A DNA stretch of 64,000 bases, taken from positions 58,872,440-58,936,439 of the forward strand of contig OX235262.1 of NCBI GenBank assembly GCA_944472135.2. The letters are read 5' to 3'. This document shows, piece by piece, positions 55,110 through 64,000 of this stretch. A model generated the notes under the pieces. The model was not told where the DNA came from and did no database searches. It saw only the letters and a program-made list of their open reading frames with translations. The DNA is from Trichobilharzia regenti. Taxonomy: Eukaryota > Platyhelminthes > Trematoda > Strigeidida > Schistosomatidae. Each line of letters begins with the position of its first letter. Within the stretch, counting starts at the first letter, position 1. The position numbers and the translations under genes were made by a program.

Positions 55110-57086
55110 AAGTTGTCAGTTTCATCCCTAGATTTTCACGAGCTAAGTAGGGTCGGGTCTGGTTGAGTTTTTGTACTAACTAGTGTGAGCATATAGTTTT
55201 CCGTATAGGCTTCTGGTTCTGCCTTATGAGATACAAGGGGAGAGTTGTGAATGAAGAGGGTGGTGTGAGTTAGATAAAAAAAAGCATATTCGTAGCCCCC
55301 CGTATCATCCCCAATCGAATGGACAGGCTGAACGTTTCGTCGACACCTTTAAGCGTGCTTATGCAAAAGCGAAGGGGGAGGGAACAACAGAAGAAATTTT
55401 GGATAAATTCTTGCTGCATTATCGTACGAATGTAAAAGGACAGTTATGTGTCAGACACACAGATCACACTCTATCCAGTACCACGCGAAGGTCAACTCGA
55501 CAAAGAAGAGCTCCGAAACCTTTTCAAATAGATCCAACAAAAAGCAAGTCCTACACTCTTTACGGGGAGAGGAGATAGGATCCCACATATTTTGGTATTG
55601 ACTGTTAATCTTGCATATATGGTATATCATCATTCCCACACATTTTGTTATTGACTGTTAATCTTGCATATATGGTATATTATCATTTCTCACGCACTTT
55701 GTTATTGGCTATTAAGATCAATTATTTCAAATGCTGTTAGCTGTCCATATTGTTGTAAAATGTATAATGTAGCTCATTTTTCACATGAGGCCAGAATATT
55801 AACAAGCTGGTTAAGTGGCGCGTTGCTCGCCCTGCTGACAACCTTTAACACCCTACGTAAGAGACCTGGAAAACTAAGAGAGAGCAATAGGAAGGACTCT
55901 AGAGTTAACGAATCGTAGGTTTAAGGGTTGGGTTATTCCGGAATGTCTTGACTTGTTGATGTAGAAGGTTAGACGGAATATGAGACGACCAGGAAAGAAC
56001 AGCAGATAGAATGTCGCCTAGATATTTAGTTTTTATTTCAGTGCCATTTATGTTGCACGCCTCGTGAGTGCTAACCAACCAGTTTGATTAGGTCAGATCT
56101 GTGCCTAAAGGTGAAATTAACTGTTGGAATTTGGAGGGGTTTAAGGTGAGACCGTTTTCCTTGGACTACTGGCTGATTTCTGATAAGAAGCCATTTAGTT
56201 TAAAGCAGCCACTCACTTTGACACTTGACAGGGAAAGATACAGTAAGGTCGTCGGCATATTTGACAAAGTTAATGTCATTTGAAGATGGTAAGTCATGTA
56301 GAAAGAAAGAAAGAAAGAAAGGAAAGAGAAGTGGGGAGAGTACAGCACCTTACCTTGGGGGACACCAGCTTCAGTGAGCACAGCAGAGGAGGATTTACCT
56401 TTGTATACGGTGTACTGCATTCTATTTGAGAAGTAGGAATGCAACCAGTTAGTGACCCAGGACTCAGTTTGTGTCATCAAGAGCTTATTTGGCAAGAGAC
56501 ATCCAGGTACGGAGTCCAAAGCAGAAGTGAAGTCGAGGAATGTGCAGCGAACGTATTTAGCACCTTTATCTAATGATGAGACGATACTGTTGTGTAAGAC
56601 GACTGCAGCGTCCAAAGTGCTACCCTGTCTATAGGCGAATTGTTAGGCGTCTTCGAAACTTTTAAGAGAGGGTTCGAGTTTAAGAAGTACTAGTTTTTCC
56701 ATAAGCTTTAGAAACCGGGAAGTAATGGCAATGGGTCTGATCTTTACGTTCTTGCTATTACCAGGTTTAGGGTCAGGGACTATTTTAACGTCTTTCCATG
56801 CAACAGGTACAACGTTTTCGGAGGAAGTAGCATTTAGGATGTTAGTGAGTGGAGAGCATATAGCATCAGAACACTATTTTAGAACATAGGCGGGAACACA
56901 ATCAGGGCCAAGGCTACGTGAGGACTTAAGCGTTTTTTAGACATGTTAGAACATCGAGAGTATTAAAGTCATGAAAGTTATCAGCTACGTGATTAGTATT
57001 TTTTTTATATTTTCCTAATTGTGGTGGACTGAGTCATAAGGCAGACCATGGATATTGACAAGATGAGTACATATCAAACTGACAGA
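55110..57086 (-). pseudogene. CR1-like LINE split by Gypsy fragment, unit B copy
   Basis: Copy of 27890-29864. The RT stretch 56166-56615 keeps AGVPQGKVLYSPHF (motif 4), where unit A has AGVPQAKALYSPHF, so unit B is closer to the ancestral sequence here. Confidence 0.75.
55284..55765 (+). mobile_element. Inverted Gypsy 3' fragment, unit B copy
   Basis: Copy of 28064-28545. It keeps AERF; the stop TGA at the LTR boundary reads AGA here (GAGAGGAGATAG), so the frame would end at the next TAG. Confidence 0.88.
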
Positions 57087-57091
57087 AAACC

Positions 57092-57520
57092 TGTTACAAC
57101 TGTAGGGAATTAAATGAAGACGTTGTCACCTTGTTCTGTCTGAGCCTGAACTAATCTGCCTATCTGCTTGTCGTACCTTCCGACTTAGTAAAGCACGCAA
57201 ATATCAAAAGACAAAGGCTGGACTGTGACTGTGTATTGTAGTACAACAACGACAAAAGAAAGCCATGGTATTTACACATTTTACAACAATATGGACAGCT
57301 AACAGCATTTGAAATAATTGATCTTAATAGCCAATAACAAAGTGCGTGAGAAATGATAATATACCATATGTGCGAGATTAACAGTCAATAACAAAAATGT
57401 GTGGGAATGATGATATACCATATATGCAAGATTAACAGTCAATAACAAAATGTGTGGGAATGATGATATACCATATATGCAAGATTAACAGTCAATACCA
57501 AAATATGTGGGATCCTATCA
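57092..57520 (-). mobile_element. Gypsy 3' LTR, copy 3
   Basis: 429 bp with three U3 motifs. The left flank AAACC (57087-57091) equals the target duplication of unit A, so it is the same ancestral insertion. Confidence 0.92.
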
Positions 57521-60500
57521 CCTCTCCCCGTAAAGAGTGTAGGACTTGCTTTTTGTTGGATCTATTTGAAAAGGTTTCGGAGCTCTTCTTTGTCGAGTTG
57601 ACCTTCGCGTGGTACTGGATAGAGTGTGATCTGTGTGTCTGACACATAACTGTCCTTTTACATTCGTACGATAATGCAGCAAGAATTTATCCAAAATTTC
57701 TTCTGTTGTTCCCTCCCCCTTCGCTTTTGCATAAGCACGCTTAAAGGTGTCGACGAAACGTTCAGCCTGTCCATTCGATTGGGGATGATACGGGGGGCTA
57801 CGAATATGCTGGATGCCAAACAGTTTGCAGAAATCTGAGAACAGTGATGAGGTGAACTGCGATCCATTATCGGACACCAGAACATCAGGCACACCAAAAC
57901 GACAGAATAGTTGACGTAGGTGGGACACTGTTGCAATTGATGTGGCAGAATGCATAGGAAATATCTCTGGCCATTTGGAAAAGGCGTCGACACATATTAA
58001 GAAATGCATACTATTGAACGGTCCAGCGAAGTCAACATGAACACGGGACCATGGTTTGTCCGGTCGTGGCCAGGAACATAGTTCTGTCTTGCGTGGACAC
58101 TTTGATGCTTGAGCACATTTACTACACTTGCGAACGAGGTCTTCGATATGGTCATCGATGTTGGGCCAGTAAACATAACTGCGAGCGATCGCCTTCATTC
58201 TCCCAACACCAGGATGTGATATATGAAGCTGCCGAAGCACATGGTCACGAAGATTAGCTGGAACCACAACACGATCAGCAAACATTATGCATTCATTAAC
58301 GATGGATAGGGATTGGCGTCGCTGGTAAAACTGTTTTAAAACATTTGAATGAACATGTGGAGGCCAGCCAAATCGGATGAACTTTGATACTTGCTGTAAA
58401 ACTGGATCACGCAGTGTGTGTCTGGCAACCTCAACTGCAGTCACCGGAAGAAGTTGAGTCGCGCCTACCAGAACTCTGTTTACATCATCTTCAACAGAGA
58501 TGGATGCAATAACAACATCCTCGCTTTCCAACTTCTGATGGCTTAGCAGCCGTGATAATGCATCTACCTGGCCAAATTCAGAGGTAGGTTTGTATTTGAT
58601 ATCAAAATTATATCCCAGTAACATGACAGCCCACCTTTGAAGCCGATTCGCAGTGTACACTGGAACGCCCTTTTTCGAACCAAATATCGATAACAGGGGT
58701 TTATGGTCAGTAAATAGGGTGAATTTCCTACCATGAAGCATTTTGTGAAACTTTTTGACTGCGAAGATAAGCGCCAAACCTTCTTTCTCAATTTGGCTAT
58801 ATTTGCGTTCGGTTGTATTCAGTGTTCTAGATGCATGTGCAATAGCTTTCTCCCTTCCGTCAGGAAAACGATGAGATATAACAGCACCAATACCATAGTC
58901 GGATGCATCTGCAGCAAGGATGATTTCAAGACTTGGATCATAATAAGTAAGCAGCATGTCTGACTGGAGTAACGATTTTACTTTTTTAAATGCATTTTGA
59001 CATTCAGGTGACCAATTCCATTTTGCATTTTTCGATAACAGGCGATTCAGTGGAGCACGTATGTGATGAAGCTCTGGTAGAAATGCACTGTAATAGCTGA
59101 TGAGGCCAAGGAAAGATCGCAGAGTGGCAACATTAGTGGGAGCGGGCATATTCTGAATAGCACGTACATTTTCTGGGTCTGGTCGACGTCCATGTTGATC
59201 GAAAATGAACCCAAGATACTTTACTGAATCCATGAAAAATGTACATTTATCCTCTTTAAGGTAGAACCCAAACTCTGACATTTTGGATAGCACAGCGTCA
59301 AGTCGATCAAACAATTCAGACTTACTACTCCCTGTGATTATCACATCGTCGAGGTAGACAGCAACACCAGGTTGGTTAGCAAGCATAGTATCCATGATCT
59401 GCTGAAAAATTGCGGGTGCTGGTTTCACACCAAATGGTAAGCGAGTAAACTGGTAGAGACCTCTATGAGTGTTGATTGTTAGCAACTCTTGAGACTTTGG
59501 TTCAACTTCTATTTGAAGATAAGCATCAGCAAGGTCAATTTTTGCAAAACATTTTCCACCATTAAGTTTGACGAATAAGTCTTCTTGAATTGGTAATGGA
59601 TAAGCATGATCCTCTAGAGCATCATTTAACCCAGTTGAGAAATCTGCACACAGGCGAATGGAACCATTTGCTTTGCGTACAACAACTATAGGAGCAGCCC
59701 AGGGCGAATACGTTACTGGTTTGATGACACCCAATGCTTCCAGTCTGTCGAGTTCATTCTCAACCAATGTGACAGCAGCATACGGAACTGGACGTTTTGG
59801 ACGAAAAATTGGCTTCGCGTTTGGCTTTAGAGACAAAACAACTTGGGTAAATTTGCAGCAACCAAGTTTGTCCTGGAAGACAGAAGCGTGCTTTTGACGC
59901 AGGCGTTGCAAGAGAGACTGATCAGATACATCTCCGGGAACAACGTTATGTGGTGAGGACGAAACATTAGAGCATACTGAATTTAATGGTACATTGAAGA
60001 TATGGAGCTTGTCTAACCAGTCAAGACCAAGCAAATTCAAATCATGGTAGTTTGTAACGTAACATACACCATTGAAGTGATGCTCACCAAACTGAACCTG
60101 GCAATTTATCTCACCCACGAGTTTCAGTATATCTCCAGAGGCATTCTTAGCGACATGCTCGGTCGGCAGAATCTGTGGGCACCCAAGTATGCGCCACGTA
60201 GTTCGGGAAATTAAGGTAATATCTGATGCCGTATCCAACTGAAGACGAATATGTTTGCCATTAATACCTAGTGTAATGTACTTACGTTTGCTGGCGAAAT
60301 CGACTTTGGAAGTTGTGAAAATGGTCTGTACTCGAGGAGATTGTTTCAGCTTGAAACGACTACTTCTGTTCCTCACCGAAGGATTTTTCTGCGGTGGACA
60401 GTAACCCTCCTTATGTCCAAAACGGTGACAATTACGGCATTTATGCTTCTTGAAAGGACAGAACTTGACAAAATGCCACGAACCACAGTGCCAGCACACT

Positions 60501-61371
60501 GAAGGAGGTTTAGCTGAATTCTGAGACTGACGTGCTGTGTGCTTAACGGTGATCGGAGGACTTTTCACTGTGTTAATTGAACCAAATTCAGACGACTGTC
60601 GTTTGCACTCCACCATAGCAGTATCGTGCTTCAAGTTGATTAAGCGTAGGCATTCTGCTGTCACCATTTGTAAAGTCATTTTCGGGTCTTGTTCCACGAG
60701 TGACAGAAGTCGAGTTCTTATGTCAGTATCTTCTGGGTTCTTCAACCCACAAATAAAAATCAAACACTTGAACTGATCTGATGTCATTTCGTGTGGTTTG
60801 AACCTTTCACATTCCTTGTTCACTTTGCCAGCGTAAGTGACATAATCATCGGAAGGCATTTTTGTCAACTGAAAACATTGATACCGAATATTAAACATGG
60901 ATGACTGTTCACCAAAGATTTGTGATAAAACGGTGACTGTCTCATCGAATGATAACTCACGTGGGTTCTTGGGCAGAATGAAGTTAACATATCTGTTGTG
61001 CTCAACAGTACCAAGTTTTCTTAGTAACAATCGGACTTTGGCAGCATCATCAAACATGTAGCATTCAATACGGAAAACGTCTTCGTAACGATTGAACCAT
61101 GCATCAAATACGAGACCAGATATTGGGTCGTAGTTGAACTCACTGATGGAATTTGAGATGCTTTCATATTTTTAAATATTCCCATTTATAATATTAGAAC
61201 AAGACATATAAGCGAACAATATTGTTTTCAATTAGATCTTCTTCAGGCTTTACTCTAATTTACATAGACTTATATATATAAAATTTTAACCAATGACGGT
61301 GATTTTGTGGATCAAATAATAATAGTTATCATAATAATAATAATAATCATAATAATAATAGTAATAATAAT

Positions 61372-62628
61372 GTGGTAAATGATATTAATGTAAATGGAAA
61401 GCAAATGCTTTCCCTCGATGTAGCATCACTGTTTACCAATGTACCACTTATGGAGACTGTGGAATTCATATGCCAACAGATACTAGAAAAACAGATCGAC
61501 ATCGGAATACCGGTTAGTAGTCTGAAAGAGTTGCTTTTAAGATGTACTATGAATGTACATTTCATATTTAACAACCTTTACTACAGGCAAATCGACGGTA
61601 TTGCCATGGGTTCTCCGTTGGGGCCAATGTTAGCAGATTTCTTTCTTGCCAAGATTGAAAATGGTCCATTGAAAAAAGTAATAGAAAAAGCTGATTCTTA
61701 TTTTCGTTATGTTGATGATACCTTTATTATTCTTGATGTGAAAGCTGACAAGAATGAAATGTTAAAAAAGTTTAACGATGCACATCCATCGCTTATCTTC
61801 ACTTGTGAAGAAGAATATGATGGTGGACTACATTTTCTTGACGTCCAATTGAGCAGAAGAGAGGATGGTTCACTAAAGAGAGATGTCTATAGAAAACCTA
61901 CATCTGTAGGACAATATACACATTTCCTCAGTTATGTACCAATCCGTTACAAAATCAATTTGGTCAGATGCCTGACGAATAGAGCAAGACGCATCTGTAC
62001 AGATGACTCTCTAGAGAATGAGCTAGGATACATCCAAAATACGTTAGTCCAAATGGGTTATCCTAGTAGATTTGTCAGGAGACACATGAATGCTAAGTAC
62101 AATAAAGAGAAACCGATAACAGTTAAAAAGAAACAACTGTTCATCAAACTGCAATTTAATGGGGACGTGGCTAGTGAAGTCTTACATCAGAGATTATCGA
62201 GAGCGATAAAACAAACTTATACTGCCGCCACCCTCTGTTTGTCATTTTCCAGCCGGCCGATTTTGATTGCTCAAGTGAAAGATAAGTTACCTAGTTGTGC
62301 CACTTCCATGTGTATCTATAAATTTAGTTGCTCCTGTGGAGAAAGCTATATAGGCCGAACAACTAGGCAGCTTAACAAACGCATTAATGAGCATCTTCCT
62401 TCATGGTTCGGAAAAGGTCAAATAAAGTCCATACGAAGTTCTATTTTGGCTCATTTGATTGATAGTGGTCACCAAGTGGACAAAAATAGTGCTTTCAAAG
62501 TTATTTACCGCATTCCATCAAGTCTTTGGAACGGAATCAGAACCCGTCTTTTACACTTAGCCGAAGCTATGGGAATTCGAGAGAACAATCCTAGTCTTTA
62601 TTTAATTGAATTTCAATTCAATAATTAA
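61372..62628 (+). pseudogene. PLE RT/GIY-YIG ORF, 5' truncated and ended by a SINE
   Basis: 418 codons from a chance ATG at the inversion join. From DINVNGKQM it follows residues 388 onward of the 810-residue ORF, with YVDD and the GIY-YIG domain, and differs at few places (GPMLADFF, IKQTYTA, SSLWNG). The last residues after NNPSLY come from the SINE. Without the amino-terminal part this copy is unlikely to be active. Confidence 0.9.
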
Positions 62629-62833
62629 TATGACCCGTCGCACAAGAGGTGGCTCTCGTGACCTAAGTGGTCTAGTGGATAACGCTTTGGCGTTTGAAAC
62701 TATGGGTACTGGGTTCGAGCCTCAGTGGGAACATCATCACTCACTGAAAAGTGCAGGTACATCCAGCTGATGAGTCCCAAATAGGACGAAATGTGCATCC
62801 TGGATTCCACTGCTAGCCACCATCCACCAATTG
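62600..62833 (+). mobile_element. Hammerhead-carrying SINE (Sm-alpha-like)
   Basis: 234 bp flanked by AATCCTAGTCTTT at 62587-62599 and 62834-62846 (exact 13-base target duplication). A tRNA-like head: A box TGGTCTAGTGG at 62668-62678 and B box GGTTCGAGCC at 62712-62721. Then the ribozyme (62761-62805) and a short end CCACTGCTAGCCACCATCCA. Layout and sequence match my recollection of the schistosome Sm-alpha SINE. Confidence 0.9.
62761..62805 (+). ncRNA. Hammerhead ribozyme, full consensus
   Basis: Stem I ATCCAG (62761-62766) with CTGGAT (62800-62805). Core CTGATGA (62767-62773). Stem II GTCC/GGAC (62774-62777 with 62784-62787), loop CAAATA. GAAA at 62788-62791. Stem III ATG/CAT (62791-62793 with 62796-62798), loop TG. 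Cleavage expected after C62799 in the triplet ATC. All core bases are present. Confidence 0.92.
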
Positions 62834-63550
62834 AATCCTAGTCTTTGTATACAAAAGAAATTTGTTCTACCTTTGTCTCTCCCTTGGCCTAGGTGAATTC
62901 TATTCAAAACCCTCCCACCCTTTCTTATCATCCCTCTCCTTCGTACTTTTATGATATTCATTTAAACTCTGATTATCGTTCCATTTGATTTGACCTAATT
63001 TATTTATTTATTGAATTGTCTACATATATGCATATACAAACTTTGTTATTCTTATCACCTATATAAGCCTTATCAACAATATTTTGTTATTATTATAATC
63101 ATCGTTATTAACTTCGTTCAAAACATTTACCACATTATTATTACTATTATTATTATTTGTATTATTATGATTACTATTATTATTTGATCCACAAAATCAC
63201 CGTCATTGGTTAAAATTTTATATATACAGGTCTATGTAAATTAGAGTAAAGCCTGAAGATCTCATTGAAAACAATATTGTTCGCTTTCATATTTGTCAGA
63301 ATGAGATGTTGATGGAACTTGAATGGACAGCTTCTGAGTGAGAGCTTCGATTAATTTTAGTTGAGCTGCTTCATTCTGAACTTGCTGCTGCTGCAAGATA
63401 GATTTGAGATCGTCCAGAGAGATAGACATTGTAATTGGGTTGTAATTAACACAGTCAAAAATGTTCTATAGCTGCGCTGAACAGAATAAAACCCGTCGTC
63501 GCTTGCTTGTTATAGCTGCAATGAATTAAGGTAAAACCCCGTCGCCAATT

Positions 63551-63925
63551 TGTTATAACGGTAGGGAATTAAATGAAGACGTTGTCACCTTGTTCTGTCT
63601 GCGCCTGAACTAATCTGCCTATCTGCTTGTCGTACCTTCCGATTTAGTAAAGCACGCAAATATCAAAAGACAAAGGCTGGACTGTGACTGTGTATTGTAG
63701 TACAACAACGACAAAAGAAAGCCATGGTATTTACACATTTTACAACAATATGGACAGCTAACAGCATTTGAAATAATTGATCTTAATAGCCAATAACAAA
63801 GTGCGTGAGAAATGATAATATACCATATGTGCGAGATTAACAGTCAATAAGAAAATGTGTGGGAATGATGACATACCATATATGCAAGGTTAACAGTCAA
63901 TACCAAAATATGTGGGATCCTATCA
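63551..63925 (-). mobile_element. Gypsy 5' LTR, copy 3
   Basis: 375 bp with two U3 motifs, like LTR 3 of unit A, and followed by AAACC at 63926-63930. A PBS like that at 34228-34245 lies just left of it. Confidence 0.92.
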
Positions 63926-64000
63926 AAACCCCTAGAAGATATAGATTTTGTGGATGATTTGTGTCTCATTCAGCAAAACCCCTAGTATCATATATGTCCA
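63926..64000 (+). pseudogene. RTE-like RT scrap at the window end
   Basis: Copy of 38959-39032 (LEDIDFVDD region). It shows that unit B continues beyond the window. Confidence 0.55.

Larger units (their letters stand above)
61172..63282 (+). mobile_element. Penelope-like element in Gypsy copy 3
   Basis: Exact 12-base target duplication GCTTTCATATTT at 61160-61171 and 63283-63294. The first ~205 bases (61172-61378) are an inverted copy of the PLE 3' end; then the sequence switches, through an AT-rich run, to the forward ORF at the codons for DINVNGKQM. So it is 5' truncated with an inverted leading piece, like the copy at 22934. The right end stops at ATTGTTC, the predicted hammerhead cleavage site; four bases (GCTT) are shared by element and target, so the exact end is uncertain by that much. 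A SINE is inserted at 62600-62833. Confidence 0.93.
57518..63429 (-). pseudogene. Ty3/Gypsy Gag-Pol copy 3, interrupted by a PLE
   Basis: The gag start (63429 down to 63283) and the rest of the frame (61171 down to 57518, open for 1179 residues from an internal Met) are separated by a PLE at 61172-63282. Without the insertion the frame equals copies 1 and 2; a visible difference is FGVPDVLV against FGMPDVLV in the integrase. The interruption falls in gag at about residue 50. All catalytic residues are intact, and the shortened integrase end is present again. Confidence 0.93.
40088..64000. other. Tandem duplication, unit B (continues past the window)
   Basis: Second copy of 8132-39032 without the unit A insertions. 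Unassigned stretches correspond to those of unit A: 40194-40788, 41433-41742, 41980-42699, 46724-47274, 47833-49001, 49650-50554, 52216-52933 and 54299-55005. I see nothing more in them here than in unit A. Confidence 0.85.

Noticed and set aside
8132..64000. Host satellite array instead of a tandem duplication
   Set aside because: Only two units are visible, each with a complex, ordered set of elements and large private insertions, unlike a satellite.

Overview
The window looks like repeat-rich genomic DNA of a blood fluke (Schistosoma or a close trematode); the species cannot be fixed from the sequence. The support is a SINE carrying a schistosome-type (Sm-alpha-like) hammerhead ribozyme, together with RTE-like and CR1-like LINEs, Penelope-like elements (PLEs) with GIY-YIG endonuclease, and a Ty3/Gypsy element. 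The only trace of a host gene is a gutted histone H4 gene. Almost everything else recognisable is a retroelement, mostly decayed.

Layout. 1-8131 is single copy within the window: SINE and inverted-repeat debris, three RTE-like LINE fragments (2520-5803), a tRNA-like SINE, an (AT)n run and a telomere-like degenerate hexamer tract. From 8132 a unit of 31,956 bp (unit A, 8132-40087) is followed directly by a second copy (unit B, 40088 to past the window end). The units are nearly identical in most places. The junction joins the 3' end of a Gypsy fragment to a dispersed repeat across a 4-base microhomology (CGTG). Each unit holds, in order: a dispersed repeat, a PLE GIY-YIG fragment, a SINE, an RTE endonuclease fragment, a second SINE, a decayed PLE of another family, an inverted PLE fragment, an RTE-like LINE with a nested SINE, a CR1-like 3' end, the H4 remnant, a CR1-like LINE split by an inverted Gypsy fragment, and a Gypsy insertion with target duplication AAACC.

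The units differ by insertions that can be read against the other copy as an empty site. Unit A alone has a solo LTR (17373-17788), a 4.85-kb PLE with an intact 810-residue ORF (22934-27784), a 103-bp insertion (14096-14198) and a second tandem Gypsy copy (LTR-internal-LTR-internal-LTR). Unit B alone has a 624-bp head-to-head SINE pair (49014-49637), and its Gypsy copy is broken by a PLE that itself carries a hammerhead SINE: three nested insertions, each of the inner two with an exact target duplication.

The most interesting theme is self-cleaving RNA. I can fold hammerhead-type motifs in four contexts: a full-consensus one in the SINE at 62761-62805; a near-complete one in the SINE arm at 49500-49548; one with correct core boxes but a weak stem II at the PLE termini (27731-27771 and copies); and one with a strong stem II but a core change in a PLE fragment near 39130-39190. 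The second theme is the H4 remnant, which keeps a promoter-like region, the first ten codons, an in-frame stop and a perfect histone 3' stem-loop, and is present in both units. The tandem duplication and all A/B comparisons assume the assembly is right; a collapsed or duplicated haplotype is the main alternative.
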